Assembly: GCA_947044405.1 (NCBI GenBank) | Contig: CAMRHE010001079.1 | Span: forward strand, 62,001 to 126,000 | Direction of reading: 5' to 3' | Source: Leptodactylus fallax | Lineage: Eukaryota > Chordata > Amphibia > Anura > Leptodactylidae | DNA length: 64,000 nt | Program-made: the position numbers and the translations under genes | In this document: positions 1 through 11,021 of the stretch, piece after piece | Position numbering within the stretch: the stretch's first letter is position 1 | Layout: the number at the start of each line of letters is the position of its first letter | Notes under the pieces: model-generated | The model's input: the letters and a program-made list of their open reading frames with translations, nothing else | Databases searched by the model: none | Told to the model about the DNA's origin: nothing

Positions 1-2924
1 GATAACATAATATATAGTCAGCTCTTGACATTGACAGTCCCCACAAACTCCTACTATACTGGAATGGTCCTTTATTATGCAAATAAATAAAATGGTATTA
101 GAAAGGACAGATTGCCAATCTCAAATTGACAAAATATGGTTTTGTCGAGTCACTTATTGCATTCAAGCCATCCATGTATTTCATGGACAACCATTCATCT
201 ACATGCCAGTAGAGAGTACATGTGAAAATTTGCCTCAGATATATTCAGTCATGCTGCTCTTTACAGGGATTATGCCACAATAAGTATTTATCCATAGGAT
301 AGAGGATAAATATCTGAACTGTGGGCGTCTGATTGCTGAGATTCCGAGAACGATCCTTTCCCTCCACTGTGCATTGTCAGGCTAAATGTAGGCACATTTG
401 GTGGTAGACAGCACTCCCATTCACTTGAAAGGGGTGCCAGAGATATCCGACATAAAGGAGTTGGCTATCTCTGGCGCTCCCATTCATTTCAATGAATGAG
501 CTCCCTAGCAAGCAAAAAATCTTTCTTTCTTTGCAGTGTGCAGACACAGATTTGCAACACAATTTTCCATTATCAACAGTGATAAATAAGATGTATGGTC
601 AACATTCTACTTTGCATACTTCAGAGTTTGTTAATCTCTTATGTCCAGTTAATATCAGTACTGAAGAAACTGGTATCATCAGTCAGAACCACAAACAAGC
701 AACACTGCCAGACAGGCAACCAAAAACTCCACATCTGACTCACGGGCAGACAATAGGCGTGTTTGGAGTCTGTTCAAATTCTAAAAACTTTCCTGCAGTT
801 GAACAAACATTGCAGACTTGTTTCTACCAATGTATATGAGCTTCTCAAAGTTGCCCATATAAGAGCTCATCAGGCTGCCAGAGGTTTCACCTTTTTGTTG
901 ACAGTGACACATATGGCAAACAAGGGTTGTTCAGGCATGTCTCCACACCCCGATCAGGGGACAACAGAATTTATGCTTCATACAATCATGTTCTTGTTTT
1001 CCATCTTTTCTACACAATGTCTAAGTAGTTAAATATCTGCTGGAAACTATGCGGACGATAGATGTCGGCAGACAAGGTCTAATTGACAGAGAAAGTGGAG
1101 GTTCATTTAGTTACTTGTGTGTCATATGTAATTGTAGGGTAATGCTCATGTCAGTACTTGGAGTGACTTTAATAGTAATTTGGCAACAACCCTGGAGAGC
1201 TACATCACTCACCCCTGTCACTAATAGATGATAGTGAGAATGCGGCAGCCAACTGAAAGCCATTTGTTCATATGATGTAATTATCCTCCAGGGAATGATG
1301 CCTGATATACAGAATACATCTATCTATCTCTCTCTCTATCCATCCATATAACTAGTTTCAATCCATTATAGGGTCCTACTGTACAGCTACATGCAAAATA
1401 TTACCTGATACCTGTTTGCAAATTCCTAAAGCTGCATTGACAAACTTTTTTTTTAAGTAGTGGCTTGCTGTCTAGTCTTTGCCTATGATTGTTTCTATCC
1501 TTGGGCCCCTTGGCTTTTGTCTTAACAAGGAACTCTCTTAGGCACGGCTGTCCTTAGTTATGTGTGACCTGTGTGATTGTATAGGGCATCAGACTATAAA
1601 GTGAGCGCCTTCTTCTTTTAATTCAATTGTATGTGTTTTCTGAAGGAGCGGGCTACAAGTGACTAGATGTCAGGGCTGGAGCATTAGTAGGCAAGTATTG
1701 TATAATGGATGGTAGAGGCATAGATCTATTTAAGGGTCTCAGTATCGGAATTGTTTTTGTAATTAGGGGCACAGTTTGGGGGCTATCTTAATCAGGGGCA
1801 AAGTGTAGAGTAAAGCATACATTTATTCATGGAGCATAATGGACACAGCAGGCACATAGGGGGTATTGTCCTAATCATAGGCCATAGTGAGGAAATCTCC
1901 TTCATTCATTTTTTAAAATAGAGGACACAGTGTGGGAACTTTTTATATTGGGGCACTGTATGTTTTTTTTAAGGGACACAGAATGTGGAGCTGTTATATT
2001 CAGGGTCCACACATAGTTTTTCACAATATAGGTGTTTTCAGCACAAGTGAGTAGCCACAGACATCTACAACTGTAGTGTGACCACAAGAATAAAGATAAC
2101 TTATTATTTATATTGTGTAAAGCATGACCTTTAAAAAAAAACTGAAAAACGGAGGCAGACTTACGCTTTTTAACCATTCCTGACTGTTAAGTAAAAAGTT
2201 ACTGTATCAATAAATTTGATGTATTCCAAAATGTTAAACAAAACAAAAACACAAAACAAAGCCCTCATATGGCTAGGTCAATAAAAAAAATTAAAAAGTT
2301 ATAGCATAAGAATTATATGATAAAAACCTTACACCTTAAGAGCCAAAAGAGGCCAGACCTTAAAGGATTAGATGGGGTGGGGCACCAAAAGAGGATTCCG
2401 CACAGGGTGCCATCCAACCTAAGGCAGGGTCTGGTCTTACGTTTGCAAGCTGTGGATCCATGCCCACACAACAGAAAGTCCCAGGCAGTGTAATACGTCT
2501 TGAGGATACTGTACATGCTTTACGAAAAATTGGAAACATGTAACAAAAGTTAAACAGAGTTTTCATAAAGGAACATGAAGTGCAAAAAGATTGTGGATTC
2601 CTAAACCACAACTGGCCATGCATGAGCTGGAAGCAGCAGTGATCACTGACAGTCCACAAACACCAAAGTGGCACAGGCAGGACGCGGCACAGCAGACCTC
2701 AGGTGGAACAGGAAATGTCTTTGACAGAAGCAGGAGACAGCTGGAGCAGAACCAGACACAGGCCCTAGACTCAGAACCAAGAGATCCCAGGTACAGAGTA
2801 AAGGAACAGTCAGGTTTGGGACCAGAAGATACCAGGAACAGCATTCAGGAGTATGTGGGTCACATCAGGATAGAGATCTTGGCACAAGCAGATGATAATC
2901 ATAACAGGGAGGCTAGTAGCAGGC

Positions 2925-3127
2925 CTGCATGTCCGACTTTGTTTCCGACTAAAAAAAACGGCTTCGCAGTGCAGAGGGTACAATAGGACACCCAAGCATT
3001 GCTTTAAAAACCCATAGAAGTGAATGGTTTTTTAAGCAATGTGTCTCAATCTTTTCCCTATCCTTTTCACCGACATTTAGGTCGGATTCGAGGCGGACGG
3101 AGTCCGGGCGCAAGTGTGAACCCACCC
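2925..3127. repeat. Half copy of the palindromic repeat found complete at 4528-4922
   Basis: From TGCATGTCCGACTTTGTTTC to CAAGTGTGAACCCACCCTTA this stretch matches the right arm of the 4528-4922 palindrome: CGGAAA/CCGAC segments, AAAAACCCAT...AAGTGAATGG, and TTAGGTCGGATTCG. Only one arm is present, so the element was halved by deletion or inserted as a half unit. Confidence 0.8.
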
Positions 3128-3311
3128 TTATTTGCACAGTTGTTCGCCACTATACTATGTATCAATGACAAATGAGCGTTTGCTTGTTCCATGCAGGGCA
3201 AGAACTGGTAACTAATGTTCGTATGAACAATGATTCAGGTGATCATCACATTGTGTAGAAGGGCGGATTTACACAGTCCATTGCTTGGACAGACAAGCAT
3301 TGACTGACCAT

Positions 3312-3560
3312 TAAAGGGGTTGGCCAGGAATTACAGATCTCTGGCAGGCAGCCGGGGAACGTGAAAAATAAAAAAAAAAAACATACTCACCTGTCCATAG
3401 CGCTCCAGTGTCTCTCACCGATGTCTGGTCCAGCGGTGCCTGGCGGCTTGTTTCAGCGGATGTCCTCACCACACGTAATTGGCCTCAGTGGTCACAGGAA
3501 AGGACACTTATGTAAGTGACATCCTGTGTCCTTTCCTGTGACCGCTGAAGCCACTGCTTG
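3312..3560. repeat. Truncated copy of the TTAA-type repeat seen at 10685-11021
   Basis: TTAAAGGGGTTGGCCAGGAA, an A-run, ATACTCACCTGTCC, a gene-like GC-rich block and GGCCTCAGTGGTCAC follow the same order as in the 10685-11021 element. An internal inverted repeat (GTGGTCACAGGAAAGGACAC / GTGTCCTTTCCTGTGACC, 3490-3545) is present. The right terminus is not clear. Confidence 0.6.
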
Positions 3561-3729
3561 TGTAAACAGGAATGTACTGCGGACAGCCAAGTGTTGTGCT
3601 GTCAGCTCATGAAAACCTGCTGCATAAAAGACGTAATCAGCCAAAAAAGAATTACTTTATATATTGTCAACTGATCTGGGAGACATCAAGGGCCCATTCA
3701 GATGGCAGAAAATGCAGAGCAATTGAGAA

Positions 3730-3800
3730 TTCACATCTGCATTTGGGTTTCCTTTCGGGGAAGCGGACTCCCCGAAAGGAAACCCAAACGCAGATGTGAA
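3730..3800. repeat. Short near-perfect inverted repeat (31-nt arms, 9-nt loop)
   Basis: Arms 3730-3760 and 3770-3800 are reverse complements with a single mismatch; the arms hold TTCACATCTGC and TTTCCTTTCGGGG. It belongs to the group of anuran repeats ending in 'ATGTGAACC-GTCC/CC' sequence. A hairpin in DNA or RNA would be very stable. Confidence 0.85.
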
Positions 3801-4261
3801 CCGGTCCTAAGATCCACCTCAAATTCCTCTTAATTTTTCGTCCCTCCATCCCCCTGTGGAAAGCAGAAGCAGAGCGTCCCAAAGCTAGCTGTCCCTCACT
3901 GTGGGTACTACGACTGATCAGAGCAAGATTTTTTCAGTGTTCTGCTTCGAACTCTCATTGCTTTCAATGGGAGGCAGAGATCAAAGCAGGACGCTGAAAA
4001 AGTCCACCTCAAAATCCACTGGAATCCACCACAAAATTAGCGCTAAAATTTCTACCTTACCCTTACATATCGAAAATAAACATTCCTATGAACGATTTTT
4101 CCCAGTCATTGGATGTAAAATGGCCATAAAGGACCTCGCAAAAACTAATGATTGAATAAAAGACCGGTTCTATGTACGCTGTGTTCACATGGCTGTGAAC
4201 AGCCATGATACATGCGCTCATTTATCAATTGATTGCATCTTACAATATTGCATAGTGAACA

Positions 4262-4500
4262 CCATAAAAACAAATTTCCTATAAAAATGGCGCAACAAAG
4301 GTTTTTTTTTTTCCCAGTACTATCCCATTTAGAATTTCTGACTTGCTAGTAGATCGTATGGAAGAATAATTGGTTCCAATTGAAAGTACAATTTCTCCGG
4401 CAGAAAACAAGCCCTCATATGGTTATATGAACAGAAAAATATGAAAGCTATGGCTTTTAGAAGGTGGAGAAGAATGAAAAATCTAAAATTTGCTGCAGGT
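4262..4500. repeat. Degenerate dispersed repeat sharing sequence with 57150-57725
   Basis: CAAGCCCTCATATGGTTATA, followed by GAACAGAAAAATATGAAAGC and a GGAAGGTGG-like block (AGAAGGTGGAGAAGAATG), matches the AAGCCCTCATATGGCTCTGA... GGAAGGCGGGGAG stretch at 57670-57725. A third fragment (AAAGCCCTCATATGGCTAGG) is at 2260-2310. I recognise this as a high-copy frog repeat from memory but cannot assign a class. Confidence 0.5.
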
Positions 4501-4527
4501 TTAGAAACAGATTTCTGGCTGATCAGC

Positions 4528-4922
4528 GTGGGTTCACACTTGCGGCGGCACTCCGTCCGCCACGAATCCGACCTAAATGTCGGAAAACTGGATAGGGAAA
4601 GGTTTGCGACGCTTTGCTTGAAACCCCATTCACTTGAATGGGTTTTTAAAGCAATGCGCGGGTGTGCGCTTACACCCTCTGTGCCGCAAAGCCATTTTTT
4701 TTCGTCGGAAACAAAGTCGGACATGCAGGTCTTTGTTTCTGACGAAGAAAACGGCTTTGTGGCGCAGAGGGCGTAAGCGCACACCCGCGCATTTCTTTAA
4801 AAAACCCATTCAAGTGAATCGGGTTTTAAGCAAAGCATCGCAAACCTTTCCCTATCCAGTTTTCCAACATTTAGGTCGGATTCGCGGCGGACAGAGTGCC
4901 GGCACAAGTGTGAACCCACCCT
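4528..4922. repeat. Long palindromic (foldback) element, arms about 195 bp
   Basis: The left end reads GTGGGTTCACACTTGCGGCG and the right end CGGCACAAGTGTGAACCCAC, and homology between the arms continues to the centre near 4724 (ACATGCAGGTCTTTGTTTCT). Arm blocks such as CCCATTCACTTGAATGGG and GTCGGATTCG appear in mirrored order. Almost no loop is left. It contains no protein signal, so it behaves as a non-autonomous foldback/MITE-like repeat. Confidence 0.85.
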
Positions 4923-5669
4923 CAGAGGCTTTTCTGGCAGAGTCTGAATGCTACAGATAAATATCACATCCATATCAGATATAGTACAGGTAAATACAGG
5001 TCTTTTGGACATACAATATGGCCACATTAGATCAATATTGACATTTGCTCAGCTGAGATAGCGATTCTTTTTCTGTACTTATATCCGGACTGTAGACAAT
5101 ACATGCGAGTTGCAGCATTGTTACATGCCAGCCTCACAAGCAGCAGCCATTGTGTCTAGTAATAATGAACACTTCACGCTGGACCCGAGAATTGTTCTAC
5201 CATGAGAGCCAATGTAGAGAAAAACATTACCCAAACAATGTCCCACATTAAACTTTAATTCACTTTAGCTATCCATGGGTGGAGAGTCAGATGCATTATT
5301 TGTTTCCCAGGATGTCATCTAATTAACCCTATATACAGTGATGTGAGAAGAATCTACCCGCTTGCAGATGTTTCCTATCATGGCTTATTTGTCACAGTGG
5401 CTGCGGCTACAGTCTTCATAACAGAATTTGTATTATGCTTTCAATAGTAATGCAAGATTGTTGCCTGCAATTTTGCAGCACTTAAGTCACATAGTCCTGG
5501 TAGAAGAATTCTATTAAAGTGGTTTTCCAACAGTATAAATATCTTAAAATATAATGCAAATGACATCAAAAATAAAAGTGCTTACACTCACCTATGTTTA
5601 ACCTTACAGTCCATATGACCTTGTTATTTCATAACCTATTGAACATGGGGAATTTTTGCCACCTTTAGG

Positions 5670-5892
5670 CTAAGGCCTCACGTTATGGAAAAGCTGTTTT
5701 TCTATATTGTGGATTTTGCCGTTTTTTTTTTTTCTGAGCCAAAACCAGAAGTGGATACAAAAGGCATGGGAAATATAAGGGAAGCTTATATTATACTCTT
5801 CTGTTCAATCTACTCCTGGCTTTGGCTCAAACCACCCCCCCCCCCAAAAAAAAAACCCCCAAAAACTGCTTTTCTGAAATGTGGGGCCTTAG
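5670..5892. repeat. Foldback repeat, family 1, copy 1
   Basis: Ends CTAAGGCCTCACGTTATGG and AATGTGGGGCCTTAG are inverted. Inner blocks are GAGCCAAAACCAGAAGTGGA and, mirrored, ACTCCTGGCTTTGGCTCAAA, with GGGAAATATAAGGGAAG in the centre. The same architecture occurs at 26621-26800, 34555-34745 and 55968-56221. Confidence 0.8.
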
Positions 5893-7399
5893 TCTTAAAA
5901 TCCTGTAACGAATCCAATGGGTAAAACACCATAAAAAACACAATACCTAGAGCTGCTCTATTCTGAAAATAAAATGTACATATGTAGCCATCTGCCAGCC
6001 TAGTAGGAAGCACTGACTATCGCGACGGTGGAGGAGATGACACACAAAGACCCTCGAGCTGGAGTTGACCAAACATATATCAGAAAGGGCAGTTGGCACG
6101 GGACAGTGGAGAAAACGAACAAGGAGCTCCCCAAGAAACCAGACGAGTCAGACTAGCTTGGAGAGCCATGCAAGTGTTTGAGAATTGCAGATGGTTTGCT
6201 CGCTTGTAGAGACTGTAGCAAGTACGTTGAGTTAGTTATCCTAATGTTATATTTCTTGTTCGGTATGTCTTTGGTTCTTGTCAGTAAACTGTTAAGTATA
6301 ACTAGTTGTCCATGTCTGTGTTCATCATTTCCTGTATGTTACTCCTTGGTGTCGTTGGAAGGATGGACGTAGAAAACAATCCAGTGGAAGGGGGAGAGCT
6401 GGCTGTCCAAAGTTTGAACTTGGTCCCCGGCTGAGTCAACACCAGAAACTGCAGGGAGACTGAGGAAGAGACTGGAGTCTGCTGATCGGCTTGGTAATGT
6501 AGCTCCACAATTGAAGGCTGAGCTGGCATTGAGCATGTTGGATGCTGAAGCTGTGCTACAACACCAGTTTATCATGGGATTGTGCAACCACTCCATGAAT
6601 AGGATACTGTGAGAACTGGAGACCCACCACCAGAAGCCCCCTGTGCATGTCGTGTCTCTTTATGTCACTTGAACAAGCTAATGTGCTGGCTGCGTCCCTT
6701 TTCGGACTTGTCCAGCACATACAGTGCCAAAATCATGTGTAAAATAATAGGGAGCCTGGCAAATACAGGAGTATTCAGCTTGGTGCGGGAGATCTGCCCA
6801 CTCTTCCAGGACTCTTGGAGGTCACCCCTCTTTCTGGGAACCTCTTGGAAGTTGGCTTGTATGATGTAGACTTTTTCCCATTCTAACAGCCACAATGACC
6901 ACAGGATTCTGAAGATAACAGTGAAATGGAGTGGGTATTGGTCACTGAACACCAGCATGGTTTCATACACATGCAGCTGTTGTAACATGCTGTGTGTGTG
7001 AATCCAGCCCTAAAGAAAAGACTGATATTTGTCAGTAATGTATCCACTCCTGCATTTGGCTCAAAAAAGCTGCAACAAAAACTTCATGTGTGAATCCAGC
7101 CTTAAAACTTTACACGCATATTTTAAAAAAAAAATGCAGAACAAAACTCCTGAATGAAGGAGAATTTATCATATCGACAAAGAGTTATGTAAGGGATTTT
7201 GGAAAGTCACAGCCCTGCAACTGGGATAAACTGAGATTGACACATCTGTATCTGACATTCCCCTTCAGTATTCCCAAACACACTAAACATTCAATCTGTT
7301 TACAGCATGAAATGGCTGATAACAGTGAACAATTGCAGCCACACTTCTCCAGTTTATAGTAGCCCAGTTTGTTTCCCGCCTCACTGGGAGATGACGAGA

Positions 7400-7634
7400 G
7401 CTTTTCTACAGTAACGCTGCCCTCCTCTAGGCGGCGCTGTGTTCGCTCCGTCGCTTTAAATCAGGCGCAGGCAGGCCAGGCCCGGTGACGTCATTGTGTG
7501 GGCGGGCAGTGCAGGTGCTGAGTAGTGCGGGGCTCTGGCAGGTGCGGGGGTGATCAAGGTCGGATATCTCACAGGGAGAGGCGACTACACAGCAGCGGGA
7601 CTGAGGCAAAGTGCGGTTGGCCGGACCATCTGAG
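7400..7634 (+). promoter_or_regulatory. LIMA1: LIMA1 CpG-rich promoter and non-coding exon 1
   Basis: About 200 bases here are strongly GC- and CpG-rich inside AT-rich surroundings. They include a perfect cAMP-response palindrome TGACGTCA at 7486-7493 and a GC box GGGCGGG at 7500-7506, then a CTGAG|GTGAGC splice donor with GT at 7635-7636. There is no TATA box at a credible position, as expected for a CpG-island promoter. I infer that transcription starts near 7500-7560 and that exon 1 ends at 7634. Exon 1 would join the exon carrying the ATG, 6.3 kb downstream. The exact start site cannot be read from sequence. Confidence 0.7.
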
Positions 7635-10219
7635 GTGAGCCTCCATGATGTGCGGGGACTGGGTCATTGCTGGGAGGCTTGGCTATATAAATAAGCTGGG
7701 GACATGTATACTAACTTTCCATCCGTTGTGCTTCTCTGGCTTTATCGTTTTGCCGTGTGGGTGTTCTGGAACTTGTAGTTCCACTAATGTTCAGACCTCA
7801 TACAGCTGTCCTGCTCTCTGGTACATATATATATACACAGTGCCATAAATACGTGTAGAGTAACCGCTGCTTGTGAACTGAGCCATATTTTCTGATAAGT
7901 TCTGGCTTTCTGTCAGGGCTGTGCCATACTGAAATGTGCATATGCCATGCACAGGCACTCAGGTAGACCGGGCACACCTGGCATATGTGATGGCACAATA
8001 TTTTGTGTATGCCATAGGTATACATAGGAATTCAGATTTTGTCACTGGAGATCTATACATAGCAGCTGCAGTATATTGTGTAATGTCTGCCCCTCCTGCT
8101 AGAATGCTATTCACATTCTGCAGATATCTGCACCCAATATCACTTAGATTTTCTGGATGAAATATGTGAAATGTGCACGTGAAATCAGCTGTGAATAAAA
8201 GTTATCACCGAATAAATGACACACCTGTTCTGCGGCATGTGAACTGTGCCTTGTAGATCTCCGAGTAGTGTAATAATAGCAGGTGGGATGTGGTAACCTG
8301 ATAGTCGGCGGCTACCTGCACCTGTATCCTTATCACTAGTATCTGCTCTCTGGCCGCTAGCTGCAGGGCTGCTCCTAAGACCGTACAGGGAGTCTGGACC
8401 TGTAACCTGCTGTGCTTGGAAGCGTCTTTGTGGTGTAATGTTAAACAAAATAATATAATATCTATTATTTATTATATAACAAATGTTTTGACTTCCCTTT
8501 GCTAGGAGTAGAAATATTTATGACTGTTGGTTCTCGTCAGTGCTAGTGTCTTCCTCTTATTATTATGGACCCATTGGGGGAATTTACAAAAATAAGCACC
8601 CCAGTTACCTGGGGTAAAAGTGGCAAGTTTTTGGGGCTCTGCAGTTAGCACTAGGGCTTGGTGTTTATCACATAAATCAAAGTCTTGCTTAATTGAAAAT
8701 TTTACATTGGTTATAATTATTTTAGGACGCTTCCCTCTTTTCATGCCAGACCCCCTATTTCTATGCCTGCCACGGAATTTCGGTTTTGGTGATTCACATA
8801 TCAGGAATCCGGATTGGATAGCATGTCCTTTAGCCAATGGCAGTGTGAGACAGGATGGCCTGGATGGAAAATTGAAATAATCCATGTGAGCAAATTCATA
8901 TCGCTTTAATTGCGCTTACTTTCGTTTCACTTTTTTTTTTTTTTTTTTTTCGATTAATTGGCCAGCCCTAGTTTGCGTCCAAAGATGCGCCACTTTTTCC
9001 ATTTTCTGACCACCTCGTCACACTTTTTAAGAGGGGGAATGCGGATGGAGCCCCCACGGTCTGGTGTGCGTTTGCATCTGTCTGTTCGTCGCTCTCATAC
9101 TGCTACTGATGAGAGCAGCGAACATTAAATAACAGTAGTGTGAACCCAGCCTTACTATAAGACTAGAAAATATTTTATACTTCAAATCTACTCCAGTCCT
9201 TGACTGGTGTAGACTTCAATTTTGGAGCATGAAACGTCGCAAGATGCACCAGGGCTATTAAGAGGACAAAGCCTCTTATTTCAGACGCATCTTGTGCCAA
9301 CGAACAAATTGACTGGTGTAGGAAACGTCAGTCTTAATAACTTCCCCCATTGACTTTCAAAGGGAGAATTGGATCCGTGAAAATGGAGCCCAGTTTGTTC
9401 TGTCAAATAGTATATGCTCTTTCTTCATTGGATATCACGGCTAGCACCCTATTGTGATCCTCGGTAGTGTGAATAGAACCTTAGCTCCTCACTGCATGGT
9501 ACTAGATCATCTCCGCTTGCTCTGTTTCCACTGCTAAAAAATTTCATAAAGTTCCTGGAACCTTTTTTGCAACTTGGTACCAACAAGTACTAGTCACATG
9601 TCCAAACATTGCTCAGCTAATTGGTTGTCACTATTGATGAGCAGCAATGTGGTGTGGTTTATATCCCGAATTTATGCCAGTTCCTGACTAGATTTGAGGT
9701 CAGGTACACTTACCTGAGCTAGAATTAAGAGGCTGGGTCCCCTTAATGATTCTAGTGTGTCTTGTGCTTGGGGAATGTATTAGAACTGACGTAAGAATAG
9801 TCCTAATGGTCCTAATACATTTTCCCCAATACTTCTTGTGGACAGGATCTCTATAATTTTTTTTTTTTTTTTTTGAAAATACATTCTACATGTATTTTCT
9901 AAAATGAGTTTTTCATGTGTCTAACAAAACTGCTTGTGTGTATGGTACAGGAATGGTATGTTCACTTGATGGAATTATGGAATTTTGTGCTGATTTTGAG
10001 ACGATTTGTATTGAATCTGCCTCCGTTTCCAATGGAAGGTATGAAAAAAAAATACTCATTCTGCTTGGTCTTTCCACAAATTCTGAGAGAGCAGTGAGTT
10101 CATACTGCTCTATCAAGCTGAAAAAAAACTGCTTCAAAATAAGATCTGTTTTTGAAATTTGGTGAATTTTTGGTACTTCTTTTGGAGAGTTCTTTGCTGC
10201 TGTTTTTGGTCTTCCATTG

Positions 10220-10510
10220 TCTTAAAGGGAGTCTTTCCCCAGAACCCCCACAGGTTTTCCTTTTGTGAATCGGTGCCTCAGTTGCGAAGATATAGCAGTT
10301 TTTGTTAATATGCAAATTAACTCTTTGGGGCCATGCCATGGATCAGTGGCAATGCCCTCAAGGATCCAAAGAGCTCATTTGCGTTTTGATTATTAAAAAA
10401 GTGATATGATGGCTACAGATTTTCAAGGGGATTACATCATTTATTTGATTTAGGTGACCCTAATCTAGTTACAGTGCTGGATTGGGTTTTTTCATCCTTA
10501 AGATGGGGCA
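10220..10510. repeat. TTAA-type MITE, partial relative of the 13331-13655 copy
   Basis: The left end TTAAAGGGAGTCTTTCCCC, then AGAACCC, TTTTGTGAATCGGTG, GTTAATATGCAAATTAAC, AAGAGCTCATTTGCGT and GGTGACCCTAATCTAG align block by block with 13331-13655. The right terminus has decayed after GGATTGGGTTTT. Confidence 0.7.
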
Positions 10511-10599
10511 CTACTCTCTTTTATCACTAGCAGAAAAAAACAGCACTTGAAAGAATCTAGCTCACATCCACTGAAATCAGTGGGAGAAATTTCAGGTGT

Positions 10600-10645
10600 C
10601 TTTGAAGCGGTTTTTGAGGCAGAAAAGCCTCAAAAACCGCTTCAA
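10600..10645. repeat. Perfect hairpin, 20-nt arms
   Basis: TTTGAAGCGGTTTTTGAGGC is followed after a short spacer by its reverse complement GCCTCAAAAACCGCTTCAAA. It is the centre of a longer foldback-type repeat that ends near ATGCTCTTAA. Confidence 0.8.
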
Positions 10646-10684
10646 AAGGAGCAGTGTGGACATGCTCTTAAGGTGACACTTTAA

Positions 10685-11021
10685 AGAGATTGTCCAGGAT
10701 AAAAATAATTTTAAGTTAGAATGGGGAAGGTGAATAAAAAAAAAAAAAAAAAAACACCTACTAACCTGTCCTGGATGCTTCAAAGGCTCTCGGTGCGGTC
10801 CTGCGACTCTGCTGTTCTTTTGCCGGAAGTCCTCGCTGGCTGTGTCTTCCCGTGTCCCCCTTCTTAGGCCGCTGGTTGGCCTCAGTGGTCACGTGCAGAG
10901 CAACAGGACTGGACCCCACTGGGGGCAGGGGAGTATGGTGTGTGTGGTTTTGTTTTTTGTTTTTTTTTCTTCTTCAACCTTCCGCCAGCCTAAAGTAAAA
11001 AGAATACCCTGGACAACCCCT
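10685..11021. mobile_element. TTAA-flanked MITE-like element, subfamily A
   Basis: TTAA at 10681-10684 and 11022-11025 flank inverted ends AGAGATTGTCCAGG and CCTGGACAACCCCT. There is no coding capacity. TTAA duplication is typical of piggyBac and Kolobok elements (family knowledge); which one mobilised this family is not decided by the sequence here. Confidence 0.7.

Larger units (their letters stand above)
1..7399. other. Repeat-rich intergenic region upstream of LIMA1
   Basis: No exon or gene was recognised. All ORFs are short and lack family motifs. Besides the palindromes and repeats listed separately, 2640-2910 and about 6010-6900 look like degenerate dispersed repeats that I cannot name. 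AT-rich unique-looking DNA fills 1-2200 and 4930-5650. The segment around 6990-7105 carries two copies of TGTGTGAATCCAGCC in direct orientation and a fragment resembling the foldback family at 5670-5892. Confidence 0.6.

Noticed and set aside
2591..2986. 131-residue + strand ORF as a gene
   Set aside because: Low-complexity, Gln/Arg-rich, no motif, and overlapping a palindromic repeat; it is probably part of a degenerate dispersed repeat.
6013..6900. A degenerate coding region upstream of LIMA1
   Set aside because: Frames are short and shift often, and I could recognise no protein family in them.
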